From: Ilyomonas sp965219515
GTDB lineage: Bacteria; Bacteroidota; Bacteroidia; Chitinophagales; Chitinophagaceae
Assembly: GCA_965219515.1 (NCBI GenBank)
Contig: OZ244776.1
Span: forward strand, 1,488,001 to 1,552,000
Reading direction: 5' to 3'
Length of the DNA: 64,000 bases
Part shown: one piece after another, positions 51,728 to 61,673 of the stretch
How positions within the stretch are numbered: position 1 is the stretch's first letter
Layout: each line of letters starts with the position of its first letter
Notes under the pieces: model-generated
Seen by the model: only the letters and a program-made list of their open reading frames with translations
Databases searched by the model: none
What the model was told of the DNA's origin: nothing
Made by a program: the position numbers and the translations under genes

Positions 51728-54700
51728 TTATCTGTGTTTACCACCATAATAATAATGATCATGGTTTAAAGGTTTACCCTTGCCATCACCAGGATGGTAG
51801 TGCGGGCCATGTTCTCCATCCGTATGATGAACTACATCGCCTTCCACACCTGCTTTTTCTGCGGCTTTTTTGGCTTCCTTTTTTCCATTAAATTTATATC
51901 GTTTCCCTATAGGCTTTTCATATGAACGAGGCTTAGGTTTTATTATATTATCACACGGCCCGTTATTGTGCACAAGTACCTGTTGGTGCGATACATAGTA
52001 AGTGTGATAATCGGCTACCTCAAAGTTATGTACCGTTGTCCTTTTGGCAACGATATCAATGGCAGCAATGGCTATCTTGTTGCCATGATAGGTGGTTACA
52101 CTATCACCTACATGCAGCTTCGCTACCCGCAGCCATCTGCCGCCTACAAAGAACGGATGGTCGCTCGTGGTGTGGATCACTTCCGTGCCAATGTGCAACT
52201 GGTACACCGTATCCCTTACGTGCTCAAATACCCGCACTACCTTCTTCCTGTCAAAGGTATGCGTCGTATCGTTATACGCCCACACCTTATCGCCCGGCTT
52301 TATCTTTTCTATCGGCCGGTAGCCGCTATCCGTCAGCACCAGCGTTCCGGCAAGAAAGCAGCCGCATGGCAACTTGCCTGCTCCTTCCTCTACTCGCTGC
52401 AAGCCTTTTTTCTCAACCAGTTGCTTGGTTTCGCTTTTCACTACCTGCTCGGCTTCTTCTTTTACAATCTGCTCGGCGCCATTCTTCACCAGTTGTTCCG
52501 CTCCTTCCTTTGCCACTGTTCGTATCGTTCCTGTTACCAGTTCGTCTGCACCTAAGGTAAAAATGTCTAAGGCAATGCTTCCTGCTCCTGCAGCCACCTG
52601 CCACCAGTTGCCACTCTTTGCACCTTGATAGATGTCCTTCGCCCCACTGACTACAGGTATGAAATTGGAAATAACATCCGCTGCCTTGCCAGCAATGCTC
52701 AGCATTTTAGAAGTTGTCGAGACCGTTTTAACTGTTGCCTGAACCGTTACGCGGGTAGCAGTAACCACCACAGGTGTTAAATCAGTACCAATCAATCTGG
52801 CAGCATCGGCAGCAGCATCGGCGGCTGCCTGTGTGGCTCCGGTAAACACGGAAACGCCTCCTTCCAGTCCATCAATATCTATGTTTGTGATCGGGTCATT
52901 GCTGGCGTACTGGTAAGGAGTTAACTCAGGATATTCATCTGTCAAAGGATCAAGCTGTGTAAACCTTCCAATCTGAGGATCGTAGTTTCTAAATCCGTAG
53001 TCGTACCAGTTGAGGTCGGCATCGTCTATGAGTTCTTTATCGTTGTAGAGGTTGTTGTTCTTCAGTCCGCCTTCCCCTCCATCGCCGAGCTTTACGCTGC
53101 TGAGGGCGGCTATCTTGAGCCCGAAGGCATAGTAGTGGTTTTCTTCAATGATATTCCCTGCCTGTACCTGCACTTTGAAGTTGTCAAAGTACACATCCTG
53201 GTTGCTGCGGTTGCTTACATACGCATAAGCATAACCGTTCTTAGGCGCTTTAATGTTTGCAAGAGTAAGGGAAGAGCCGTTTGCACCAGTGGTGCCTGCT
53301 ATTTGAATACTTGCCGCTCCACCATCCGCAGCGGAGATGAAGTTGAACCGCTCGTCAAAAAACAGGATGGTGAGATATGCCTGAGGTATGGTGCCGGTTG
53401 TGTTGGATGGCTGCACATAACCGGTGAAAGCTCCGTTGCCGCCCAACTGCGTGGTTACCGCACCGGCATTGCCTTTTACCGCACCCGTAGCCCCGCCGCC
53501 GCCGCCCGCCAGCACACCCAGCAGGTTGCTTACAATGGTGTTGGCTAAGGTATTGTTGGGAGAGCCGCTGGTAGCCGCCGGGCAGTAATACAGCACCGTA
53601 GCGCTCAGCGCATCACCTGCCATTACTTTTTGCAGCGTGTTGGGTCCCAGCGTTTTTCCAAACGTATTGCCCAGCCGGCATACGGAGGCACCGGCGGCAG
53701 CGTTTGTCCAGCCCGCAGGTTTGGCTACCCTTGTGGCTTCTACCTCGTTACCTGCACCCGGCTGCCCAAACACGCCGTCTTCATACGTTTGCTGCGCCGT
53801 TTCCATGGTGGCGGTGCTGTAAGCGGTGTGTGTTTCTTCGGTGAGTATCATGCGCACGTTCTGCTGGTAGTCCATCACAAAATAATCCCATGCGCCGCGC
53901 CGCCCGCCCGGCAGGTCAATATTGCCGTCTTCTATCAGCGCGTTATTGGCATCGCCCTGCGAGACTGCCTGCATCACCCGCACCCGTCCTTCTTCAAAAC
54001 TCATATATTGCAGACTATCGCCCCCGCCGCTGCTCTTCTTCTGATACACAAACTGGCTGATGTAGCTCGTGGTAACCGTTACCCCCGTACTTTCGGGTGT
54101 AAACACGCGCTGCAGTTTGTCTCCATCGGCGCTATAAATTATTTGCACCGTTCCCTTGCCCACAATGCGTATCTTTTCCGGCTTGTCTAAAAAATTGTAC
54201 GAAATGCCCGGTGTGCCGGCAGCACCGTTATTGAGGCTTTGTACGTTCTTGTTCAGGTCAATGATCACATTGCCATTGGCATCATATACATAGTCGGGAT
54301 TGCTGCCGTTAGCGCCGTCTTTAAAGTCGCCGTTGAGCCCGTTCTGCGAAGTGGCGGTCATGGCATCGGTAACGCTTTGCAGCTTGTTGCTTTGCGCGGC
54401 GTAGCTATAGCGCAGGTCGTCTATCGTAATGGGAGCGGCGGCACCCGGCTGTATGCCCTTCTGAAGCATCGCCAGCAGGTTGCCGTTGAGGTCGTAGGTA
54501 ATCTGCCCGCTCGTTCCCGTTACGGAGAAATCCATCTTCGCGTTGCTGAAACCATCGCCCGGATGCTGTTGTTCAGTGAAGGCAGCATTGATGAGTCTGC
54601 CTGCGTTATCATACCTGAAATCATATTTGCGCTGCGCGTCATCGCCCTGCGTATTCCACAATACGCCGGTAACCTGCCCGTTCAGTTCGGCTTTAGTAAA

Positions 54701-57064
54701 GAAGCCGTCCGTTTTATCGAAGCCTAAGTACATGCCGAAGAAGTGCCCCCACTTGTTGTAAGCGCCTGCCGTCTTTTTTGCGTAGTCTTTATTAATGCCT
54801 GTGATCTGGTTGTGGATGTTGAAGCTATAATTCAGCGATTCCAACTCTGCGTTGCCACCTGCTGTATAGGTTGGGTCTAAGTGCTTGGTCTTTACCCTGC
54901 CCATATCATCATAATCGTAGGAGGAAACCGTTTTGAGCGGGTTATTGGCGCCTACGCTTTTTTGAATGGAAGTAACCCTGCCTATCTTATCATAAATATT
55001 TTTCGTAAGGGTAACGAAGCGGATATAATCGGTGCCCGGCGCCGTATGGTTGTGGCACGTGCTCAGCAGCCGCCCGTCCCAATGATATTGCAGGGTAGTA
55101 GCATCAGTGCCTCCTTTCACATTCTCTTCCTGCGACTGGATATGCCTTCCTTTTTCGTCGTAATAATCCGTAGCCGCCAAAAAAGTGGTGGTGCCCAGCA
55201 CGCGTGTCAGGCTGCTTGTGGGATAGCTCAACGTCCGTTTCGAGGCGGCAACCGGTATCACATTCGGATCGCTGGTGGCATAGGCGCTGGTATTAGTAAA
55301 CGTGTTATCAAACGACTTTGCATTACCGAACGAATAGTCGTCATAGAACAAATATTTCAGAATGATGCACACCGAGGCATTGCCCAGATTGGCAGACGTA
55401 ATCGGGTTATTATACGTGGTGGAAGTTACGGTGCCCGGCGTGGTTGCTGCCGTAGCGCTGATTTGCGCCGTAAAAGCATCGTTGGTACCGCTGCTGAATC
55501 CGTCCGCCAGTGTAATGCTGTTTTGTGCACTGTAAGTGGAGATGCTCGCGTCGCGGTTGCTCACCACCAGATTAGAAACCGGGTTGGAGGGCGGTGTAGT
55601 GCTTACCGTTGTCGTAGTGGTAGCTGCAGATATGTCTGCCTGCAGCTGCAATACTGTTTCTGTGGTATTGTATAGAGTGGTAAGCGTTGGTCTGTCTAAG
55701 TCATCGTATAAATTGGCTGTCCACTGCGGGGTAGAAAGGGCAGCCTGGTTGCCATCCTGTGTAAAAACCATGCGGTCCCTGGCATCATACATCATCTGCA
55801 ATGGCTGAGCGCCGGGTGCTTTTTTCCAAATGGTTCTGCCTTTGTCGTCATAGTCATATTGAAAACATAACTCGTTTAGTACCTGTGCTGTAAATACCCA
55901 ACCATTGGCATCTAAATATTTTACCGCTTCGGGTTGCAACTGGTAGCGCAGCAGCCCGAAATCATCATACACGAAATAGGTGCAGATCCATCCGCTGTGG
56001 CTTACAGAAGGGGAAGCGATTGCCTGTACTTTCTTTAAAATCAGCTTGCCCGCGTTGTCGGAGTATTCAATCACCTGGTTTCCGTCCACATCGGTATATT
56101 TGTTTCGCAACAACGTATTGTCAGGATATGCGCCCGCAGTGGCGGGAAAACCGCCACGTGAATAGTTTACATACCAAATCTGCACATTCTCCGCCGCCGT
56201 GTTCAGGTCGTACAGAACACTGTTTCCATTGCTCGCAGCCCAGTTGATACCGGATTCTTTTACATTCGTCACCCGGTTTAACGGGCTGTTGTCGTAGGTA
56301 AGGCTATTATAGGGAGAACTCTCGCTATACTTGGTTGTAAAGTATTGTGTTTGTTCGGTGGGTGCAGTAGTTTTATACTTGCCCGGCTGCATAGTAGTAG
56401 TATAAGGCAGGAACTGCTTTGGTTGCCTGCCGTACACATCATATTGCGAGAACTGCACTATATCGCCCCAGGTGCCGCTTGTTGCCGTTGCTGTTTCCCG
56501 GCTCACTTTCTCTACGGAGCGTCCCAGACCGTCTAAGTAGGTGGTCGTCTGCAGTTTCTGCCCGATGGTCAGCGCGTCCACCTGCGCAAAGGTGGTGATA
56601 CCGGTGGTCAGAATATCATGCTCTCGTATGTAATTAATATCCTCCCAGTTGGCAGAGACAATGCTGATCTTGATGATATTGGAATAAATAAATCCCCAGC
56701 CTGATTTTGTTACCTTCCTTCTGAAATAGGTAGTCTGGCTGAGCGCACGCGTAAAGCTATAGCTGGTGCCGGTGGACGTGCCAGTTGCATTGGAATAAGT
56801 GGTAAATAATGGAGAGCTGCTTTGTTCCCACTGGTAAGTACAGCCGGTTTCGCTGGGCTGGATGGCTGGGTAAATATAAACCAACTGGCTGGGCGTCTGC
56901 GCAGACGAAAAGTTGTACACGCCATCCACCGTTCCTATCTTATAGTTTGGACTCCAGTTAATTTGCGCTTGGGCAACGCCAACAACAAGGGCAAATGCTG
57001 CAAACAGCAGGTATTGCACAGTTGCCTGCCGGGCGTTTTTAAATCTGAAAATTTTTGTTTTCAT
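51728..57064 (-). CDS. Full-length RHS polymorphic toxin with Hint protease and short His-rich tip
   Basis: 1,778 residues with a signal peptide (YLLFAAFALVVGVAQAQ). A DUF6443-type region follows (TTYLDGLGRSVEKVSRETAT), then many YD/RHS repeats (YDVYGRQPKQFLPYT, YDDFGLLRYQLQPEAV, YDDMGRVKTKHLDPTY) and the RHS core (WYDYGFRNYDPQIGRFTQLD). Residues 1567-1701 are a Hint (intein-like) domain starting CGCFLAGTLVLTDSGYRPIE, with TSDHPF and ending HTYYVSHQQVLVHNN; it should release the tip by self-cleavage. The tip, residues 1702-1778, has KEAKKAAEKAG and HHTDGEHGPHYHPGDGKGKP, then NHDHYYYG; it may be a small nuclease but is not identified. Ankyrin gene follows. Confidence 0.9.
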   Translation of the reverse strand: MKTKIFRFKNARQATVQYLLFAAFALVVGVAQAQINWSPNYKIGTVDGVYNFSSAQTPSQLVYIYPAIQPSETGCTYQWEQSSSPLFTTYSNATGTSTGTSYSFTRALSQTTYFRRKVTKSGWGFIYSNIIKISIVSANWEDINYIREHDILTTGITTFAQVDALTIGQKLQTTTYLDGLGRSVEKVSRETATATSGTWGDIVQFSQYDVYGRQPKQFLPYTTTMQPGKYKTTAPTEQTQYFTTKYSESSPYNSLTYDNSPLNRVTNVKESGINWAASNGNSVLYDLNTAAENVQIWYVNYSRGGFPATAGAYPDNTLLRNKYTDVDGNQVIEYSDNAGKLILKKVQAIASPSVSHSGWICTYFVYDDFGLLRYQLQPEAVKYLDANGWVFTAQVLNELCFQYDYDDKGRTIWKKAPGAQPLQMMYDARDRMVFTQDGNQAALSTPQWTANLYDDLDRPTLTTLYNTTETVLQLQADISAATTTTTVSTTPPSNPVSNLVVSNRDASISTYSAQNSITLADGFSSGTNDAFTAQISATAATTPGTVTSTTYNNPITSANLGNASVCIILKYLFYDDYSFGNAKSFDNTFTNTSAYATSDPNVIPVAASKRTLSYPTSSLTRVLGTTTFLAATDYYDEKGRHIQSQEENVKGGTDATTLQYHWDGRLLSTCHNHTAPGTDYIRFVTLTKNIYDKIGRVTSIQKSVGANNPLKTVSSYDYDDMGRVKTKHLDPTYTAGGNAELESLNYSFNIHNQITGINKDYAKKTAGAYNKWGHFFGMYLGFDKTDGFFTKAELNGQVTGVLWNTQGDDAQRKYDFRYDNAGRLINAAFTEQQHPGDGFSNAKMDFSVTGTSGQITYDLNGNLLAMLQKGIQPGAAAPITIDDLRYSYAAQSNKLQSVTDAMTATSQNGLNGDFKDGANGSNPDYVYDANGNVIIDLNKNVQSLNNGAAGTPGISYNFLDKPEKIRIVGKGTVQIIYSADGDKLQRVFTPESTGVTVTTSYISQFVYQKKSSGGGDSLQYMSFEEGRVRVMQAVSQGDANNALIEDGNIDLPGGRRGAWDYFVMDYQQNVRMILTEETHTAYSTATMETAQQTYEDGVFGQPGAGNEVEATRVAKPAGWTNAAAGASVCRLGNTFGKTLGPNTLQKVMAGDALSATVLYYCPAATSGSPNNTLANTIVSNLLGVLAGGGGGATGAVKGNAGAVTTQLGGNGAFTGYVQPSNTTGTIPQAYLTILFFDERFNFISAADGGAASIQIAGTTGANGSSLTLANIKAPKNGYAYAYVSNRSNQDVYFDNFKVQVQAGNIIEENHYYAFGLKIAALSSVKLGDGGEGGLKNNNLYNDKELIDDADLNWYDYGFRNYDPQIGRFTQLDPLTDEYPELTPYQYASNDPITNIDIDGLEGGVSVFTGATQAAADAAADAARLIGTDLTPVVVTATRVTVQATVKTVSTTSKMLSIAGKAADVISNFIPVVSGAKDIYQGAKSGNWWQVAAGAGSIALDIFTLGADELVTGTIRTVAKEGAEQLVKNGAEQIVKEEAEQVVKSETKQLVEKKGLQRVEEGAGKLPCGCFLAGTLVLTDSGYRPIEKIKPGDKVWAYNDTTHTFDRKKVVRVFEHVRDTVYQLHIGTEVIHTTSDHPFFVGGRWLRVAKLHVGDSVTTYHGNKIAIAAIDIVAKRTTVHNFEVADYHTYYVSHQQVLVHNNGPCDNIIKPKPRSYEKPIGKRYKFNGKKEAKKAAEKAGVEGDVVHHTDGEHGPHYHPGDGKGKPLNHDHYYYGGKHR

Positions 57065-57086
57065 AACCGTTTCTTTCTATTTGGGT

Positions 57087-60000
57087 TTAGTGCACCGTAA
57101 TACTTCCACTGCCGGCACTACCCGCCCCGGCGCTACTTGAAACTGATAGAGTATAACTAACGGTTCCTGCTGAAGGCATAACAAACGTAAATGTAGAAGA
57201 ACCGCTGCCACTGTTATTGGCAGTCGTACTGCCTGAAGCAATTGAAACACCCGCTACATAAATAGTTGCAGTAATAGCGCCTGCCGGCGTGCCGCTGGCA
57301 GTTATTGTACCGGTAACCGTATAACCCGCCGGTGCGGTGATCTTACCGCTGCCGGAAGACTGTCCCAGGGTAACTGATGTACTTCCTGACAAGCTGGCGC
57401 CAACCGGACAGGCATCCTGCGGCGTACCAATATCTACCCACAGCGTTTGCCCATAAGAAGAGCTGTTCGGGTTTTCGTCTTTCATTAATACAAACTCATG
57501 TGTTGAACCACTTACAGCCTGGCACTTTATCGGGTCACCATCATAGTAAGTCCAATCAGGCGCTGTTGTAATTGTACATGCCTGATGTTCTACGGAATTT
57601 GCATACGCCTGTGCGTTGGCTGCTATGTCTTCGGCTGCCTGACGGTCGGCATCAGCCTGATTAATAATAGAGCTATAAGTTTTGGCAGGCACCGTATAGG
57701 TAACCAACCCTCCTTTCTGACCTGCATCACAGGACTGAGTTGTATCCGTTTCGGATACTGCGGTATTATAATAAATTAACCGGCAGGCACCCTGCGCGTT
57801 GGCATAATTCTGACCGTTTGTTAATATGTAATTCTCTACCTGTGCATCGGCATCTGCCTGGCTGATTGACGAAGTATAGGTTCCGGCAGCCACCGTAAAG
57901 ACAGTGCTGTCAGGAAGATAACCTGTACTGCAAGTGGCTTTCATAAACACTTCTGAAATGGCATGATTGGAATAGGTAGCAGGGCAACCGTTTTGTTTAG
58001 CTGCCGAGATATTATTGTATTCATACATCTTCAGCGCATTTTTTGCCTCGTCCTTTACAAACTGTAATCTACCCAAGTTATCATACTCATAATAGATGAT
58101 CCTGTTGTTCTCATCACATTCAGATGTTTTGCCAATGAGCGGGTCATAGGTGGTTGTGCGCATACGGGCATTTGCCGGATACAATCGCAATTCATCAATA
58201 GCAACTGTTCCTACAATAGTAACAGTTGCAGTTCCCTGCGGTATTATGTATTCGTAATATGTAAAGCCGTTGTAGGTTGGGGCGCTTTTTGCAAGAGTGC
58301 CGCCGGTAACGGCAATACCACTGCTTTTTGCCCAAAAACTAAGTAGATAGGCTTCGGCAGTGTTTGAAGACACGGATAATTTACTTCCTGCTGTTAAGGT
58401 ATAGGAACGGCTTCCGGTAATGGCACTTGCTGAATTGTAATTGCCGCTTCCTGTCAGCGTCCAGCTTCCGAAGCCGGTTGTTTCGAAACTGGTATAAGCG
58501 CATTTATCCGCTACCGGATCAGCATTTATTACAGAAGCGGTTATATACTTGTCATTGTAATCGTAAAGATTTGTAACAAGGTGTTTACCTTCATCCTGAA
58601 GCCCCGTTAAATTACCGTTTGCATCGTAAGTAAATGATTGGGTTGTTTTATAAGTAGAGGAAGGTGAGGATGGATTATAATAAACGATTGAACCTGGCCT
58701 GGTAAATCTTTCTTCCAAAACACGGGCGGGTTTTATATCTCCGTTGGACTGTAGCAGGTATTCGGTAATTTTATGGGTAAGGCTTCCCTGTAGTCCACCT
58801 CCTAAGCCATTTGTTAAGTTAGAACCGGAAGTTGTATCGGTTTTAATACTGGTTTGAGCATTTGCCTTGAAACCTGAACCGCCGGGGTCACCAGCAGTGC
58901 TGGCTCTGTATATATTGGTAATGGTTTCAACAGGAAGAGCGATATTGTTAACCGAAGCAAGGGTTGCATACACTCCCGTACCGTAATTATTACTATAGTT
59001 GAAATACTTTCTAATGATATCGCCATTGCTCTGGAGGGTAAAAGACTGAGCCACTTCATAATTACCCACATTGTAATAATATCCGGTAGCAGTTTCATCA
59101 TAAAGCGTGGTGGAATTTTGTTTGTACACTCTTTCGTAGGTCGTATCCAATAAGGCCCGTCCTGTATACATTGTGTAATTGTCAACACTTACCTCGGGAT
59201 GAGCAGGTGTAGATGATGAAATATAATTGGAAACGTTATTATATCTGGATGGATCGGTCCATTGGTCACTGCGCTGCGAAATGCTCTTATTCACTGTACA
59301 TTTACAGGAATTTAGGTTTAAGGAAACCTGCATCAGTCCCGTATAATTATTCGAGCCGAAATTGTATACATTTTTTGTTTGCCTTACAATGTTATTATTA
59401 GCATCATAAACTGTAACAAGTTTGGGCAGACCATAAGCCCAGGATGCAAAACGTTGCTGTGTAGAAAAATGAGGATTTGAAGACAGCCACAATGGGTAAT
59501 CATCCGAACTGGTAAAATCGTATACCGTTTTTCCTATGGTTCCCGGGTTTTCGACGACTTCCACCCGTTTGAATTGTGTAGGCAAAGGACTTACATCATT
59601 TAGATTGTAATTGTTGTAAATGATTTGCGGATTGTCTTTTGAATGCGCGTTACAGCTTACAAGAAAATCAATAATAGCTGAAATCATATCAACTACAACA
59701 GCTATTACAATAAGAGGGGTTGGTTGCAAACAGATTAGATTAACGACATCAACAATAGTACCTATGGTACTTAATACACCCAAAGCCGGACCTATAGTAA
59801 TCATAATTTGTTGAATAGTGGTCAGATCAACAGCTTCATTCATGGACAGAAGACCAGGATAAGTGAATCCCCAGGTGCACGACCAGGGAGCATACCACTT
59901 CCGCTTCTTCTGTTCCTGTTCATAATGGCTGTCTATGTTGAGGGAGTTATCAGGGCTTTCCGCTCCCCATAGCGATGAGTTTGTGCTTCCCGCTAAAATA

Positions 60001-61640
60001 TAATTATATCTCGTGATTATGGGATTAGCACAGGTAGCCGAATATCCTCCGTCTGTTGAGCTTGTTTGTGAAACTTGAACACCACCTAAATCCTGCTCTA
60101 TACCTGTACCGATCGCTACGCCTCTGTTCTGAACATATTGATAGGTGAGAGTCCCGCCTGTAGGATAAATAATTTGTTTCAGTAAACCGTTTTTTGCATA
60201 CCCAGGTTTTGCAATAAACAATGATGGAGAATTGTTTCTTAAAAAACACAGACCTTTATATTGCGCATAGCTTAACTGGGCTAAATTTAAATTTAAAGGA
60301 ATGGGTGTACCGTCGGAGGTTTGACTTTTATTTCCATTATAATAACCCCATGCATCTTTAGCATAAAAAAAAGGCGGCGGCACAAAGTCATCGGCAACGT
60401 CGGAACCTTTATAATAGTCAAACAGATATGGCGGCGTGTCTTCCTTCAGGTCTACCCCAATCTTTTGCACCGACCGTAGGCAAAGACGGGCAACACTCCG
60501 CTGATACGCAAATACAGGTGTACCATACCGGTTTAAAATAAAATAAGTTGTATTAAGAAGGTATTTCGATAAATATCTTCCCTGATACATTACATCAATG
60601 GATCCGACTGCCATTTCACCATTTAAATCGGCTCTCGGATTGCCATTATTGAAAGATACGGTATGCCCGTCGGGATAAGCGATAGAAGCAATGTCCTGCG
60701 TTTGTACGATTGAGGTCTTAAAGGATGCCATAGTGTAGTCACTATAGTTATAAAAGGAAATATCAGTTCCTGCCGTATTGGTGATGGTTCTGGAATAATA
60801 TGTGAATGTAACTTTTCGTTGCGTAAGGGAATCTGAAATCTCTGATAAATACCAATTTCCTACAATCCACGGGTTTATAATGGTTGGATCATCATAGCTT
60901 GCTTGATAATAACTGCGTCCGTTTTTGAACTTTGGCTGATCTCGGGGTAATAGATCCGAATTACAGTACCGGGTACGAAGCACTTTTGCTTTTCCTAATA
61001 CAGCAAATTTGTAAGTAAGTCCATCCACGTCTTTTATAGTAAAGGATGTTATAGTTGTCCGGGTATTGCTAATTGTTCCTTTCTGAAATGAGATTTTCAT
61101 TTTTGTATCTCCTAAAGGTTGTCCAATACCTTTAACCGGGTCTAATACAAACATGCCGGTTTTGCCATTAAACTGAAAAGAAAAATAATCAAGTTGCCTA
61201 TCCGAGTTGGTGCTGTTGTGCTGAGCATAAACCTGATTCATGGCTTTATAAATTGGGTATCTTGCTAAAGCCAAAGGGCATCCCAGTGTAACAGGCGCTG
61301 TTGCATACAAGAGTCCCGGCGGGTATTTGTTTATATTTCGATCATTTCCATCATCGTTACCATAAGGCATCTGATCATCCGGCTCGCCTACCTGCATCCG
61401 GGTTATCATGCCTCCGGCTATCAAATTCCATCCTTGCCCAACATTGGAAGCTACATCATTCACTTTTAGGCCGCTACCTGAATTATAACTTAAAGCAACA
61501 ACGGAGTTTAACCGGCTTTTATCGTCCTGCCAGTTAAAAACAGGAAGGCTAAAAACAGCACTTCCGGTTTGTAAATTTACCTGAGCAGCCAGTTTAGTAA
61601 CAATAAAGAATATAAAAAGTATAAAAATGAACTTTTTCAT
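57087..61640 (-). CDS. Giant SpvB/RHS-like exported protein with DUF5977 repeats
   Basis: 1,517 residues with a signal peptide (KKFIFILFIFFIVTKLAAQ). The N-terminal region LQTGSAVFSLPVFNWQDDKS, then SYNSGSGLKVNDVASNVGQG and WNLIAGGMITR resembles the beta-propeller/SpvB start of TcB-like and RHS-associated proteins. YD-like repeats follow (YDPLIGKTSECDENNRIIYY). Near the C-terminus two DUF5977-type repeats are seen (FTVAAGTYTSSISQADADAQ and YTVPAKTYSSIINQADADRQ), then a serine/glycine-rich beta-sandwich. It lies 22 bp before the RHS toxin gene and may form a shell or carrier with it, as TcB does with TcC; this is inference. Confidence 0.75.
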   Translation of the reverse strand: MKKFIFILFIFFIVTKLAAQVNLQTGSAVFSLPVFNWQDDKSRLNSVVALSYNSGSGLKVNDVASNVGQGWNLIAGGMITRMQVGEPDDQMPYGNDDGNDRNINKYPPGLLYATAPVTLGCPLALARYPIYKAMNQVYAQHNSTNSDRQLDYFSFQFNGKTGMFVLDPVKGIGQPLGDTKMKISFQKGTISNTRTTITSFTIKDVDGLTYKFAVLGKAKVLRTRYCNSDLLPRDQPKFKNGRSYYQASYDDPTIINPWIVGNWYLSEISDSLTQRKVTFTYYSRTITNTAGTDISFYNYSDYTMASFKTSIVQTQDIASIAYPDGHTVSFNNGNPRADLNGEMAVGSIDVMYQGRYLSKYLLNTTYFILNRYGTPVFAYQRSVARLCLRSVQKIGVDLKEDTPPYLFDYYKGSDVADDFVPPPFFYAKDAWGYYNGNKSQTSDGTPIPLNLNLAQLSYAQYKGLCFLRNNSPSLFIAKPGYAKNGLLKQIIYPTGGTLTYQYVQNRGVAIGTGIEQDLGGVQVSQTSSTDGGYSATCANPIITRYNYILAGSTNSSLWGAESPDNSLNIDSHYEQEQKKRKWYAPWSCTWGFTYPGLLSMNEAVDLTTIQQIMITIGPALGVLSTIGTIVDVVNLICLQPTPLIVIAVVVDMISAIIDFLVSCNAHSKDNPQIIYNNYNLNDVSPLPTQFKRVEVVENPGTIGKTVYDFTSSDDYPLWLSSNPHFSTQQRFASWAYGLPKLVTVYDANNNIVRQTKNVYNFGSNNYTGLMQVSLNLNSCKCTVNKSISQRSDQWTDPSRYNNVSNYISSSTPAHPEVSVDNYTMYTGRALLDTTYERVYKQNSTTLYDETATGYYYNVGNYEVAQSFTLQSNGDIIRKYFNYSNNYGTGVYATLASVNNIALPVETITNIYRASTAGDPGGSGFKANAQTSIKTDTTSGSNLTNGLGGGLQGSLTHKITEYLLQSNGDIKPARVLEERFTRPGSIVYYNPSSPSSTYKTTQSFTYDANGNLTGLQDEGKHLVTNLYDYNDKYITASVINADPVADKCAYTSFETTGFGSWTLTGSGNYNSASAITGSRSYTLTAGSKLSVSSNTAEAYLLSFWAKSSGIAVTGGTLAKSAPTYNGFTYYEYIIPQGTATVTIVGTVAIDELRLYPANARMRTTTYDPLIGKTSECDENNRIIYYEYDNLGRLQFVKDEAKNALKMYEYNNISAAKQNGCPATYSNHAISEVFMKATCSTGYLPDSTVFTVAAGTYTSSISQADADAQVENYILTNGQNYANAQGACRLIYYNTAVSETDTTQSCDAGQKGGLVTYTVPAKTYSSIINQADADRQAAEDIAANAQAYANSVEHQACTITTAPDWTYYDGDPIKCQAVSGSTHEFVLMKDENPNSSSYGQTLWVDIGTPQDACPVGASLSGSTSVTLGQSSGSGKITAPAGYTVTGTITASGTPAGAITATIYVAGVSIASGSTTANNSGSGSSTFTFVMPSAGTVSYTLSVSSSAGAGSAGSGSITVH

Positions 61641-61673
61641 GGCGATTTCTTATGCTTAGTTTTACTTTTTTGT

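Noticed and set aside
45500..53400. CRISPR-like spaced repeats
   Set aside because: The repeated units are protein-coding RHS cores of several hundred bases, not short repeats with spacers.
54881..55675. 264-codon plus-strand frame inside the RHS gene
   Set aside because: It lies antisense to a well-supported RHS repeat region; its translation shows no family features.
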